64,000 nucleotides of DNA from Alkalimarinus sediminis (GTDB taxonomy: Bacteria; Pseudomonadota; Gammaproteobacteria; Pseudomonadales; Oleiphilaceae), in contig NZ_CP101527.1 in assembly GCF_026427595.1 (NCBI RefSeq), forward strand, positions 1,435,001 through 1,499,000, read 5' to 3'. A program made the translations under genes and the position numbers. Below are positions 37,736 through 47,488 of this stretch, in pieces; position 1 is the stretch's first letter, and each line of letters begins with the position of its first letter. The notes beneath the pieces are model-generated. The model ran no database searches, had not been told where the DNA came from, and saw nothing but the letters and a program-made list of their open reading frames with translations.

Positions 37736-39088
37736 ATGTCAGAGTATGATTACGACTTGTTTGTTATTGGTGCCGGTTCAGGTGGTGTTCGCCTCTCTCG
37801 TATCGCGTCAGGACTTGGAGCCAAGGTTGGCGTAGCAGAAGACCGCTATATGGGAGGAACATGTGTAAATGTTGGTTGCGTGCCTAAAAAACTATTTGTT
37901 TACTCTTCTCATGTTGCAGAAGACTTAGAAGACGGGGCAGGTTTTGGTTGGACAAATAATGGCTCGCTTGAATTTGATTGGAATACTTTAAGAGATAATA
38001 AAACAAATGAAATCAGCAGATTGAATGGCATTTATAACAATCTACTTGAAGGTGCTGGGGTCACAGTTCATAGTGGTCGAGCACGGTTTATAGATCATCA
38101 TACTGTATCTGTGGGTGAAGAAACTTATACCGCCAAGTATATTGCCATAGCAACCGGTAGTTGGCCGTTTATCCCTGAGTTTGAAGGGGCAGAACACGCT
38201 ATAACCTCCAATGAGTTCTTCTTTTTACCGGAGTTGCCTAAATCGGCTATCGTCTTGGGTGGCGGGTATATTGCTGTTGAACTAGCAGGTATATTAAATG
38301 GCTTAGGCGTTGATACCACTCTCCTTTATCGCGGCAACTTGTTCTTGCGCGGTTTTGATGAAGACGTACGAAATTTTGCTAAAACTGAAATTGAGAAAAA
38401 AGGCGTTAAATTAGCCTTTAATAACAATATTCGCTCTGTCTCTAAAGTAGAAAACGGATATAACGTGACCCTCGAAGATGGTAGCGTCGTTCAGACTGGC
38501 TTGGTATTGGCAGCAACCGGACGTAAAGCACATACTCAAGATATTGGCATAGAAAATACTGATATTAAGCTTAATGGTGCAGGCAATATCATAGTCGATA
38601 ATAACTTTACCACCTCTGTGAATAATATTTTTGCCGTTGGGGATGTTAAAGGAGGTTATCAACTTACGCCTGTAGCACTAGCTGAAGGTATGGCCCTTGC
38701 GCGGCACTTGTTTAACAGCAAACCAATCAATATGGATTATGACAATATACCTACGGCAGTATTTTGTCAGCCAACCATCGGAACCGTTGGTTTAACTGAG
38801 CAGCAAGCAAGAGAGCGTTTTGGTGATATCAATATCTATAAGTCTGATTTTAGACCGATGAAACACACCTTGTCAGGCCGAGATGAGCGAACCTTTATGA
38901 AGCTCATCGTTGACGCTAAAAGCGACCGTGTTGTCGGCGCGCATATGGTAGGGCCAGAAGCAGGTGAGATTATGCAGGGCGTTGCTATCGCCATAAAAGC
39001 AGGTGCAACCAAAGCCCATTTTGATGAAACTATTGGTATACACCCCACCGCAGCAGAAGAGTTTGTTACGATGCGTGAGCCAGTTTAA
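37736..39088 (+). CDS. gor: Glutathione-disulfide reductase
   Basis: A 450-residue NADPH-dependent flavoprotein reducing glutathione disulfide. The FAD motif is FVIGAGSGGVRLSRIA. The redox pair is C43 and C48 in GGTCVNVGCVPKK. The NADPH site GGGYIAVELAGILNGLGV is followed by two arginines in YRGNLFLRGF that favour NADPH. The C-terminal catalytic His lies in GIHPTAAEEFVTMREPV. The lysine pair in VPKK separates it from lipoamide dehydrogenases. Confidence 0.95.
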   Translation: MSEYDYDLFVIGAGSGGVRLSRIASGLGAKVGVAEDRYMGGTCVNVGCVPKKLFVYSSHVAEDLEDGAGFGWTNNGSLEFDWNTLRDNKTNEISRLNGIYNNLLEGAGVTVHSGRARFIDHHTVSVGEETYTAKYIAIATGSWPFIPEFEGAEHAITSNEFFFLPELPKSAIVLGGGYIAVELAGILNGLGVDTTLLYRGNLFLRGFDEDVRNFAKTEIEKKGVKLAFNNNIRSVSKVENGYNVTLEDGSVVQTGLVLAATGRKAHTQDIGIENTDIKLNGAGNIIVDNNFTTSVNNIFAVGDVKGGYQLTPVALAEGMALARHLFNSKPINMDYDNIPTAVFCQPTIGTVGLTEQQARERFGDINIYKSDFRPMKHTLSGRDERTFMKLIVDAKSDRVVGAHMVGPEAGEIMQGVAIAIKAGATKAHFDETIGIHPTAAEEFVTMREPV

Positions 39089-39126
39089 TACTGGTATATC
39101 AAGGGAGTGCAAGTCACTCCCTCTAT

Positions 39127-39174
39127 TATTTATGGATACACCATGACTAATATTTATGGATACACCATGACTAA
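39127..39174. repeat. 24-bp perfect tandem duplication around the bioA start
   Basis: 39127-39150 and 39151-39174 are identical. Each copy carries an ATG (39143 and 39167) with GGA 6 nt upstream. The copies are in frame, so two start sites are available to bioA. Confidence 0.9.
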
Positions 39175-40462
39175 GCCCACCACCGACCCATTGCTTAATT
39201 ACGATAGATATCATATCTGGCATCCATACAGTTCAATTGGTGCAAATCATCCTTTGTGGCGTGTTACGTCTGCAGAAGGGGTTCGTCTTAAATTGGCTGA
39301 CGGCAGCACTCTAATAGATGGCATGTCTTCTTGGTGGTGCGCTATTCATGGTTATAATCACCCAACTATGAATCGTGCGCTTAACGACCAGTTGAGCCAG
39401 ATGTCTCATGTAATGTTTGGTGGTTTAACTCATGACCCAGCGATTAAGTTAGCTAAACTTCTAGTAGACTTAGCACCCAAGTCGATTGAGACGGTGTTTT
39501 TCTCAGATTCCGGCTCTGTTGCCGTTGAAGTCTCCATGAAAATGGCGATTCAGTATTGGCATGATAAACAGCAACCCAGTAAACAGAAGTTTTTAACGGT
39601 CAAAAATGGTTACCACGGCGACACCTTTGGCGCTATGTCAGTCTGTGACCCTGTAACCGGGATGCACTCTTTATTTTCAGATACCATAACTCCTCAATAT
39701 TTTGTAGAAGCCCCTCATTGCGGCTATGAGCAAGACTGTTCAGATAGTGATATCGAGCCGATGAAACAAGCATTGATCGCTCATAATGAATCAATAGCAG
39801 CCGTGATTATTGAACCGATTGTACAAGGCGCGGGTGGTATGCGGTTCTATTCTCCTGATTATTTAAAGCGAGTACGAGAACTGTGTGATGAGTTTGGTGT
39901 TCTGTTGATATTAGATGAGATAGCGACCGGCTTCGGGCGGACAGGTAAAATGTTTGCCTCAGAACATGCCGGTATCGAGCCTGATATCATGTGTGTAGGT
40001 AAGGCGTTAACCGGCGGGTATTTAACCTTAGCCGCTACGATGACAACAAGAGAGATTAGCCAAACCATCAGCAGTGGTAACCCCGGTTTGTTTATGCATG
40101 GACCCACGTTTATGGCTAATCCACTGGCTTGCGCAGCCGGTGTTGCCAGTTTAGAGCTCCTTACAAGTTCAGACTGGCAGGAGACTGTTCAGAATATCGA
40201 AATTCGCTTGTCTGAAGGCTTAGCCCCTTGCAGAGAGTTGGAGTGCGTTGAAGATGTTCGTGTGTTGGGCGCCATTGGGGTTGTTGAGCTAAAAACTCCG
40301 GTAGAGTTAGCTGACATTCAACCAAAATTTGTAGAGCAAGGGATATGGGTAAGGCCGTTCGGCAAATTGGTTTATCTGATGCCCCCATTCATCATGTCTG
40401 ATGATGACCTTAAGGTTTTAACCCAGGGCTTATACAAGGTGCTTTGCCATCACAATGGTTAG
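39167..40462 (+). CDS. bioA: Adenosylmethionine-8-amino-7-oxononanoate aminotransferase
   Basis: A PLP-dependent aminotransferase of biotin synthesis that makes 7,8-diaminopelargonate. It is very close to the E. coli enzyme: HIWHPY near the start, DGMSSWWCAIHGYNHP, SHVMFGGLTHDPAI, FFSDSGSVAVEVSMKMA, NGYHGDTFGAMSVCDP and LDEIATGFGRTGKMFA. The PLP lysine lies in CVGKALTGG and a C-terminal segment reads VRPFGKLVYLMPPFI. The start is one of two in-frame ATGs made by a 24-bp duplication; the second gives a 431-residue protein matching the family N-terminus. No other bio gene is adjacent. It ends 25 bp from the converging HD-GYP gene. Confidence 0.95.
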   Translation: MTKPTTDPLLNYDRYHIWHPYSSIGANHPLWRVTSAEGVRLKLADGSTLIDGMSSWWCAIHGYNHPTMNRALNDQLSQMSHVMFGGLTHDPAIKLAKLLVDLAPKSIETVFFSDSGSVAVEVSMKMAIQYWHDKQQPSKQKFLTVKNGYHGDTFGAMSVCDPVTGMHSLFSDTITPQYFVEAPHCGYEQDCSDSDIEPMKQALIAHNESIAAVIIEPIVQGAGGMRFYSPDYLKRVRELCDEFGVLLILDEIATGFGRTGKMFASEHAGIEPDIMCVGKALTGGYLTLAATMTTREISQTISSGNPGLFMHGPTFMANPLACAAGVASLELLTSSDWQETVQNIEIRLSEGLAPCRELECVEDVRVLGAIGVVELKTPVELADIQPKFVEQGIWVRPFGKLVYLMPPFIMSDDDLKVLTQGLYKVLCHHNG

Positions 40463-40487
40463 TGCAACATCACACACCCATCAGGTG

Positions 40488-41747
40488 CTAGTCATCATCA
40501 GACTCACTGAGTCGTAACCCTTTTTTAAGGTAGGGTTTGATATCGATGCCGAACGCACCGTTGGGGTGGACTGCTTTTAATCGTATGGGTTTACCCTTGT
40601 CGTCAACGGGGTTAGCAGAAAGATCGATGATCGCTTCTTTTGACCTTCGATTTTGACTATCAATAATCCTTAGTATTTTCGGCTTTAAACGATGCTCGTT
40701 ATTGGATTTAATAATAATGCCTACTTCCCCTGATGATAGCTCAGCGATATGCCCCGTCGGGTAAACACCAATGAGCTTTATAAATAACTCAGCTAACTCA
40801 GGGTCAAAATGCACATCTTTCTCTTCATAGATAATTCGTAAAGACTCTAAAGAAGACATTGCGGTTTTATAGACCCTGACCGATGTCATCGCATCATAGG
40901 CATCAACGATACAGACAATTCTCGCGAAGCGACTTATTTTGTGACCTGAAAGCCTTCTCGGGTAGCCTCCACCATCTATACGTTCATGATGGGTATAGGC
41001 TACGTCGACCGCGATAGGGGGGACTCCATTTTGAGAGATGAGAATATTTTTACCATGAGTCGAGTGGCTTTTCATTACCTCATACTCAGCATCGGTAAAG
41101 CGCCCTGGTTTGTTAAGTACTTCGTCGGGGACACGGGTTTTACCGACATCATGTAAGAAACCGCTAATTCCCAGATCAATCAACTCACCTTCGAGCATCC
41201 CAAGCTCACGCCCGACAGAGACGGCAAATACACAGACCCTTAAACAGTGCTCGGCCGTATATTCATCTTTGTTTTTTATCAGCGCTAGCCATTGGAGAGC
41301 GTTTGGGTTTCTGAGAATGCTGCCTACAATATCAGTGACAACAGATCGGACTTCATTAACATCAAATGACTTACCCAATTTAACCGCTGCAAAAATATTG
41401 GAGATTAGACGTTTAGCCTCATTATAAGTAGCACCGGCTTTTTCAAGCTCACGGTAGGCAGGTACTTTATTAACATAGGTGATCTTTTCTTTAGTAACCG
41501 TTCTTATTCGCTCTTTACCGGTAGAGAGTGTGACCTTTTTCTTCTCTTCCCACACTTCTTTCTCAGCTTGTACGAACACGGTTTTACACAGTGTTTGAAG
41601 CTCTTGTATGTCTTGAATATCGTACAGAAAAAAACCCTGATAGATAAAAGGGGTCTCTTCCCAGGGGCAGTCGAGTTTTGAAACATACATTCCAATCTCA
41701 AGCTCAGACACCGGAATTTCAATCAAGACTTTATTAGATACTTTCAT
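40488..41747 (-). CDS. HD-GYP domain c-di-GMP phosphodiesterase with DUF3391
   Basis: A 419-residue protein. A DUF3391 N-terminal domain (about 1-125, IPVSELEIGMYVSKLDCPW) precedes an HD-GYP domain at about 150-340. HD-GYP motifs are HDVGKTRVPDEVLNKPGR, the HHERIDGGGYPRRLSG box, and a final DAYDAMTSVRVYK. The metal ligands and the GYP residues are intact, so it should hydrolyse c-di-GMP. No transmembrane segment is seen. It is alone on its strand between bioA (convergent) and the dihydroorotate-dehydrogenase-like gene. Confidence 0.93.
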   Translation of the reverse strand: MKVSNKVLIEIPVSELEIGMYVSKLDCPWEETPFIYQGFFLYDIQDIQELQTLCKTVFVQAEKEVWEEKKKVTLSTGKERIRTVTKEKITYVNKVPAYRELEKAGATYNEAKRLISNIFAAVKLGKSFDVNEVRSVVTDIVGSILRNPNALQWLALIKNKDEYTAEHCLRVCVFAVSVGRELGMLEGELIDLGISGFLHDVGKTRVPDEVLNKPGRFTDAEYEVMKSHSTHGKNILISQNGVPPIAVDVAYTHHERIDGGGYPRRLSGHKISRFARIVCIVDAYDAMTSVRVYKTAMSSLESLRIIYEEKDVHFDPELAELFIKLIGVYPTGHIAELSSGEVGIIIKSNNEHRLKPKILRIIDSQNRRSKEAIIDLSANPVDDKGKPIRLKAVHPNGAFGIDIKPYLKKGLRLSESDDD

Positions 41748-41812
41748 ATTTAAGACTACGGTAGACCAACAATCGTGTTATTTTAAGCCATTATATTAGT
41801 TATAACCTATTT

Positions 41813-42826
41813 TTAAACTTTAACACCCTTTGACGGGGTGAAAGAGTCCATCACCTCTAAATAATTGCCCCTCGCATATAGTGCAGGGGAGTCTGCATTT
41901 TGATAGCTTAGGCTGCCTTTTAGCTGTTCTACCGATTGGTATTCCTTCTGCTCCATCCAATAAGTGAGGTCTGCAAGTATGTTGTTGATAGCCTCAGCCC
42001 CCTGATTCATCAACACACTACAAAGATAAATCGCATCTGCACCTACTAGTAACGCCTTGGCAACATCGTCATAGCGATGAAACCCTCCTGTGGCAGCCAA
42101 TGATAGCTTTAACTGGCTTCTTAACAGGGCAATCCAACGTATGCGTACCAGTGACTCAATCGAAGATGATAGCTCTAACGTGGGTGAGAGCTGTAGAGTA
42201 TCGAGATCTATATCGGGCTGATAGAACCGATTAAAGCAGACAATACCAGCTGCACCGTGCTTCTCTATATTGAGTGCGAAGTGACTTAATGATGAAAACT
42301 GAGAGGATAGCTTAACGGTGATCGGAATCGTTACTTCTGAATATAACCGGTCAACAATGCTAGCGAAATCATTTTCAACAGTAGCCGCAGGTCGGCTTCC
42401 GTCAGCTTCTACTGAGTAGAGATTCAACTCTATGGCATCACAACCCGCTTCTTGAAGGTCAATTGCGCAATCAACCCAACCACCTGGCGTAATACCATTG
42501 ATACTACCGATAACAGGTATTTCAAGTGACTCTTTACACTGACTGATTAGCGATAGCATCTTATCTAAATGAGAGGAGTATTGGTCGGGGATTGGCAAGA
42601 AGCTATCAGCCTCATGATGCCCAATCTCCTGATGATCTAGAAAACGCGCCATGTGTTGCTGCTCATGTATCAACTCTTCTTCAAACAGCGATGGCAGGAC
42701 GATGGCCGAGGCACCGTTATCTTCTAATCGTTTAATGCTCGTTATATTGTTTGTAAGCGGGCACGAAGAAGGAATAAGTGGATTTTTCAAGGGTAACCCC
42801 AGATAGTGGGTCGTTAAATCAATCAC
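41813..42826 (-). CDS. Dihydroorotate dehydrogenase-like flavoprotein
   Basis: A 337-residue TIM-barrel flavoprotein of the DHOD/PyrD superfamily. The opening DLTTHYLGLPLKNPLIPSSC and the phosphate-binding ATGGFHRYDDVAKALLVGAD are clear. It lacks the usual Cys or Ser base region of true PyrD, and proteins of this length commonly sit beside nifJ-type genes, as here. It overlaps nifJ by 8 bp, so the two are coupled. The electron acceptor or donor role with the oxidoreductase is inferred from this association; pyrimidine synthesis is unlikely. Confidence 0.85.
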   Translation of the reverse strand: MIDLTTHYLGLPLKNPLIPSSCPLTNNITSIKRLEDNGASAIVLPSLFEEELIHEQQHMARFLDHQEIGHHEADSFLPIPDQYSSHLDKMLSLISQCKESLEIPVIGSINGITPGGWVDCAIDLQEAGCDAIELNLYSVEADGSRPAATVENDFASIVDRLYSEVTIPITVKLSSQFSSLSHFALNIEKHGAAGIVCFNRFYQPDIDLDTLQLSPTLELSSSIESLVRIRWIALLRSQLKLSLAATGGFHRYDDVAKALLVGADAIYLCSVLMNQGAEAINNILADLTYWMEQKEYQSVEQLKGSLSYQNADSPALYARGNYLEVMDSFTPSKGVKV

Positions 42827-45800
42827 TATTCTTCTCCTCTACATGAATTTCGCTCCCTTGCGCTCTTCCGGTTATAGATGTTTGGCTTTCGGAAGGCGCA
42901 GATTCAGCGAGTTTTGTTGGCGCTTGTTCAGCCATTGTGGCTAAACGTTGATACTCTTCATAGCGACGGTGAACGTCGTCTTGCGCTTCAATGCCAAATT
43001 GCTCTGCTGCCGCAGGGTGAGAGTGCTTAAGCATACTAAATCTGGCTTCTGTTTTGGTAAATTCGCTATAAGCGAGGCTCGGTTTTTTAGAGTCAAGATG
43101 AAGTGGGTTTTGGCCTTCTTCAGAGCGTCGAGGATCATACCTAAACAGTGGCCAATGCCCAGAGTCAACTGCCATCTTTTGTTGTCGGTGATTATTTACC
43201 AAGTCTACACCATGAGCGATACAAGGAGAGTAAGCAATAATAAGCGAGGGCCCAGGGTAGGCTTCGGCTTCCAAAAATACCCGCAAAGTCTGCACATCTT
43301 TCGCACCGTAAGCAACATGGGCGACGTAGCAGTTTTCATAGGTCATGGCGATTCTCGCCAGATCTTTTTTAACCGTTGGCTTGCCCGATGCCGAGAACTT
43401 CGCAACCGCACCTTTTGGGGTTGCTTTAGACGTTTGCCCGCCAGTGTTTGAATACACTTCGGTATCTAGCACCAATATGTTGACATCTTTTCCTGAGGCC
43501 AGCACATGATCGACCCCACCAAAACCAATATCATAGGCCCAGCCATCACCCCCAATAATCCAGACACTTTTTCGACTCAGCGCATCTGCAACACTTAACA
43601 ATTGAGCAGATTCGGTAGTATTTATACCTTGAAGGCGCTGCTTTAGCTGGTCTATTCGTTGACGTTGCTCATAAATACCCACTTCGTCTGACTCATCGGC
43701 ATTTATCAATCCTTGATAGAGCTCTGTAGGAAGTGCATCTTGTAACGAGTGCAGAAGTGCTTGTGCTTGTTGCTTTTGTTGGTCACTGGCGACACGCAAT
43801 CCTAGACCAAACTCAGCGTTATCTTCAAACAGTGAGTTGTTCCATGCGGGGCCGCGACCTTCACTGTTTTTACTCCAAGGTGTAGTGGGAAGGTTACCAC
43901 CATAAATAGACGAACACCCGGTAGCATTAGCGACTAACATTCGATCACCAAAGAGTTGCGTGGCTAATCTAATATAGGGTGTTTCTCCGCATCCGGTGCA
44001 AGCGCCCGAGAATTCAAACATGGGTGGCAATACCATGGCACCTTTCATTGTAGTGCGCTTGGCATTGGTTAACTCCCAATCGGGTAGTGATTGAAAGTAA
44101 TCCCAATTTTCGATCTCTTGTTGCTTGATTTGTTCTTGGGGCACCATGTTAATAGCTTTACGTTTTGCCTGGCTTTTATCACGAATCGGGCAGATATCAA
44201 CGCATAGGGTGCACCCAGTGCAGTCCTCTGGGGATATTTGATAGCTAATATTGATGCCGTCAGGGTAATCCTTACCTTTAATCTGAACGTGTTTGAAGGA
44301 CTTTGGCGCATCAACCACATGCTTGTCTTCAAATGCTTTACTTCTAATTACGCTATGAGGGCAAACAAAGACGCACTTACCACAATGGGTGCAGAGGGTT
44401 TCATCCCATAGAGGCAATTCTAGAGCAAGATTCCGCTTTTCGAGTTTTGCTGTACCACTTGGGAAAACGCCATCTTCAGGTAACAAACTCACAGGTATCA
44501 AATCACCTTCGCCTGCGATAATGCGTTTAGTGACGTTATCTACAAATGAAGACTCGTTAGTGGGCGTTTGGTTGGCTGTTCTGTCACTCACTTTAGATAT
44601 TTCGTCTGAAGGGTAACTCACCTCATAGAGTGCTTTAACCGTATTATCAATCGCCGTAAAGTTTGTTTTGGTAATATAGCGACCCTTTTTGCCATAGGTT
44701 TTCTCTACCTGTGTTTTGATGGCGCTAATAGCCTCTTGTTGCGGCAGTACATTTGAAATAGCAAAGAAGCAGGTTTGCATGACTGTATTGATCTTGCGTC
44801 CCATGCCACTTTGCTCGGCAATACTGTAGGCATCGATCACATAAAAACGAATCTTCTTACTAACGATTGTATGCTTAATAGTTGCTGGCAGTGATTGCCA
44901 AATCTGGGCTTTGGGTACAGCACTGTTTAATACAAAAACAGCTCCTTCGGCAGCATATCCAAGTACATCGTACTTCTCTAAAAACTGCGATTGGTGGCAG
45001 CCTACATAGTTGGCAGAGTGCTTGGGGATTAAATAGGTCGAGCGAATCGGAGTAGGGCCAAACCTCAAGTGTGAAATTGTTACCGCACCTGATTTTTTGG
45101 AGTCATAAACAAAATATCCCTGAGCGTAGATTGGGGTATTTTCACCAATTATCTTAATACTGCTTTTATTAGCGCTAACCGTACCATCTGCCCCAAGGCC
45201 AAAAAACACGCACTGGGTCGTATGGCTGTTAGCATTTGTTTGGAAGCGTTCATCCCAATCGAGACTGGTATGGCTTAGATCGTCATGTATGCCAATGGTA
45301 AAGGGGGTTTTAGGCGCTGATTTTTTCAGTTCATCAAAAATGGCCTTAACCATTGCAGGAGTAAATTCCTTAGAACCCAATCCGTAACGCCCTCCGATAA
45401 TAGTTGGCAGCGCTTTATGCTTTTCAGAAGGTGCTTGTGCCCGTTGAAATAGAGCCGTACATACATCTTTGTATAGCGGCTCGCCATCGGCGCCTGGTTC
45501 TTTAGTTCTGTCTAATACCGCAATGGAGGCGACAGAGTCTGGCAAGCAATCTAAGAACTGTTGAGTCGCAAAGGGTCGATAAAGCCTAACCTTAATTAAG
45601 CCGACCGCATCACCTTGTTGGTTTAAATGATTGACCGTTTCTTCAACCGTTTCAGAAGCTGAACCAATCACGACAATAATGTGATTTGCTTTTGGGTGCC
45701 CAACATAATCAAAAAGTTTATATTGCCTACCGGTTAAGGCGGCAAAGGCATTCATCTGGGCGGTGACGATATCAGGAAAGGCGTTATATCGTGGGTTAAC

Positions 45801-46496
45801 GGTTTCTCGGCCTTGAAAAAACAGATCGGGGTTCTGAGATGTACCTCGAACGTCTGGGTGAGCAGGGGACATAGAGCGGCGTCGAAATGCTTCAATTTCA
45901 GTAAAAGGCAACATTTCTTTTATTGTTGAATCGCCAATTAGATTAATCTTGGCAATTTCATGAGAGGTTCTAAAACCATCAAAGAAGTGTAATAACGGTA
46001 CTCTGCCTTTAAGTGAAGCAGCCTGTGCGATAAGCGCCATGTCATGGGCTTCTTGCACAGAGTTTGAAGCTAATAAACCAAACCCTGTGGCACGGGTGGC
46101 CATAACATCACTATGGTCTGCAAATATTGAGAGTGCCTGAGCGGCGATAGCTCGTGCCGCAACATGAAAAACCGTAGGGGTAAGTTCACCAGCAATTTTA
46201 TACATGTTAGGGATCATTAGAAGTAATCCCTGAGAGGCAGTAAATGTCGTAGTAAGCGAGCCAGCTTGTAACGCACCATGTATAGCGCCTGCAGCTCCCG
46301 CTTCGCTCTGCATTTCTACTATGTAGGGTACACCACCCCAAATATTTGTTTTGCCCATGGCAGACCAAGCATCTGAATGCTCGCCCATTGGGGAAGCCGG
46401 GGTGATCGGGTAGATCGCGATCACTTCATTGGTTTGGTGTGCAACTCTTGCGACTGCTTCATTTCCATCTACGGTTATTGTCGTGCTATCGTTCAT
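42819..46496 (-). CDS. nifJ: Pyruvate:ferredoxin (flavodoxin) oxidoreductase
   Basis: A single-chain 1225-residue oxidoreductase that cleaves pyruvate to acetyl-CoA and CO2 with reduced ferredoxin or flavodoxin. The order is the N-terminal TPP-pyrimidine domain (VDGNEAVARVAHQTNEVIAIYPI), domain II, the gamma domain, two 4Fe-4S sites (CTHCGKCVFVCP and CTGCTLCVDICP, near 690 and 750), then the TPP domain with GDGWAYDIGFGGVDHVLASG near 970. Further cysteines for the proximal cluster include CTGCGETPY. It indicates an oxygen-limited or redox-flexible lifestyle. The DHOD-like gene overlaps its 3' end. Confidence 0.95.
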   Translation of the reverse strand: MNDSTTITVDGNEAVARVAHQTNEVIAIYPITPASPMGEHSDAWSAMGKTNIWGGVPYIVEMQSEAGAAGAIHGALQAGSLTTTFTASQGLLLMIPNMYKIAGELTPTVFHVAARAIAAQALSIFADHSDVMATRATGFGLLASNSVQEAHDMALIAQAASLKGRVPLLHFFDGFRTSHEIAKINLIGDSTIKEMLPFTEIEAFRRRSMSPAHPDVRGTSQNPDLFFQGRETVNPRYNAFPDIVTAQMNAFAALTGRQYKLFDYVGHPKANHIIVVIGSASETVEETVNHLNQQGDAVGLIKVRLYRPFATQQFLDCLPDSVASIAVLDRTKEPGADGEPLYKDVCTALFQRAQAPSEKHKALPTIIGGRYGLGSKEFTPAMVKAIFDELKKSAPKTPFTIGIHDDLSHTSLDWDERFQTNANSHTTQCVFFGLGADGTVSANKSSIKIIGENTPIYAQGYFVYDSKKSGAVTISHLRFGPTPIRSTYLIPKHSANYVGCHQSQFLEKYDVLGYAAEGAVFVLNSAVPKAQIWQSLPATIKHTIVSKKIRFYVIDAYSIAEQSGMGRKINTVMQTCFFAISNVLPQQEAISAIKTQVEKTYGKKGRYITKTNFTAIDNTVKALYEVSYPSDEISKVSDRTANQTPTNESSFVDNVTKRIIAGEGDLIPVSLLPEDGVFPSGTAKLEKRNLALELPLWDETLCTHCGKCVFVCPHSVIRSKAFEDKHVVDAPKSFKHVQIKGKDYPDGINISYQISPEDCTGCTLCVDICPIRDKSQAKRKAINMVPQEQIKQQEIENWDYFQSLPDWELTNAKRTTMKGAMVLPPMFEFSGACTGCGETPYIRLATQLFGDRMLVANATGCSSIYGGNLPTTPWSKNSEGRGPAWNNSLFEDNAEFGLGLRVASDQQKQQAQALLHSLQDALPTELYQGLINADESDEVGIYEQRQRIDQLKQRLQGINTTESAQLLSVADALSRKSVWIIGGDGWAYDIGFGGVDHVLASGKDVNILVLDTEVYSNTGGQTSKATPKGAVAKFSASGKPTVKKDLARIAMTYENCYVAHVAYGAKDVQTLRVFLEAEAYPGPSLIIAYSPCIAHGVDLVNNHRQQKMAVDSGHWPLFRYDPRRSEEGQNPLHLDSKKPSLAYSEFTKTEARFSMLKHSHPAAAEQFGIEAQDDVHRRYEEYQRLATMAEQAPTKLAESAPSESQTSITGRAQGSEIHVEEKNSD

Positions 46497-46761
46497 GCAA
46501 ACACTCCAGTAATGTTCAAGAGTTTAGCTTAGAACAATTTTCGACCAAATATAATAGTGTTATTTAAGGTCTTGTTAGTTAATTAAATACATTAGTAAAT
46601 GTTCCTATTGCATTGTATTAAAAGCTTTTATGGTTCGAATTTAAGATGCATGTTGGGGCAAAACGAGCCTACCATCAAAAGTTAAGTGGCAATCAACTGA
46701 CGCAAGTCAGTTTTAGCATCGTGGAGAAGAGCGATTAACTCTGTGACTTCGTATGTCTAAC
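46497..46761. other. Upstream region of nifJ
   Basis: This A+T-rich stretch has no credible gene and probably contains the nifJ promoter. A small hairpin, AACTGAC/GTCAGTT (46695-46712) with TTTT, may be a weak terminator. Confidence 0.4.
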
Positions 46762-47192
46762 GGTGCGCAAGCGCACCCTATATTTTCCGCTACTAAGCAC
46801 GCAAAATACGAGGCCTGTTGTGGTAGTTCAAGACTCGTTAGATCATTTGGCTTTTGGGTTCAGCATTATAGGGGGCGCTTGCGCACCGAATGGACTTAGC
46901 TAGAAATTGTTCCAGGCTTTCGATGGTGCGCAAGCGCACCCTATATTTTCCGCTACTCAGAACGAAAAATACGAGGCCTGTTGTGGTAGTTCAAGACTCG
47001 TTAGATCATTTGGCTTTTGGGTTCAGCATTATAGGGTGCGCTTGCGCACCGAATGGACTTAGCTAGAAATTGTTCGAAGCTTTCAATGGCGTGCAAGCGC
47101 ACCCTATATTTTCCGCTACTCAGAACGCAAAATACTAGGTCTGTTTCGGGAGTTCAAGGCACGTTAGATTATTTGGCTTTTGGGTTCAGCCA
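46762..47192. repeat. Tandem array of 163-bp units with REP-like hairpins
   Basis: The phrase CGCACCCTATATTTTCCGCT recurs with an exact 163-bp period (CCCTA at 46776, 46939 and 47102), giving about 2.6 units. Hairpins built on GGTGCGC/GCGCACC with AA or TT loops lie at 46762, 46925 and 47035, with degenerate copies at 46872 and 47088. Flanking CCTATA and TATAGG match those in the 213-bp array, but the spacer DNA differs. No gene is seen in it. The array ends at the DUF2986 stop codon. Confidence 0.9.
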
Positions 47193-47363
47193 TTAAGGTT
47201 GGGTTGGTTCGTTCTCAGGTTCTTGTGAATTCGCTTGTTCCGCTTCCATTGCTGCTCTTTCTGCTTTAGAGATATACCGCTCTTTGTTTTTAGGTTGTTT
47301 TTTAGCGTTTTCTTTTTTAAGTAACTTCTTAATAGTCTGCTTTATCTTCTTCTTTCGGTTCAT
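47193..47363 (-). CDS. Small basic DUF2986-family protein
   Basis: A 56-residue protein beginning MNRKKKIKQTIKKLL, rich in Lys in the first half, with RYISKAERAAMEAEQ in the middle and an acidic tail. It fits DUF2986, small proteins of unknown function in gammaproteobacteria. The start has only a weak GGAAAA upstream. The stop sits at the edge of the 163-bp array. A nucleic-acid or ribosome-related role is only suggested by its charge. Confidence 0.75.
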   Translation of the reverse strand: MNRKKKIKQTIKKLLKKENAKKQPKNKERYISKAERAAMEAEQANSQEPENEPTQP

Positions 47364-47488
47364 CTTTTTTCCAAAATTCTAAATGGTGATCACATTTACG
47401 GCATTGTATTCTGTTGCAGACATTTTAAACGAGTCGCACCTAAAAATCTTTAACGTACTCAGGTGCGGCTCAAATAATACAGCCGGCT

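Noticed and set aside
41813-42826. pyrD dihydroorotate dehydrogenase
   Set aside because: Coupling to nifJ and the family type indicate the DHOD-like flavoprotein group rather than pyrimidine synthesis.
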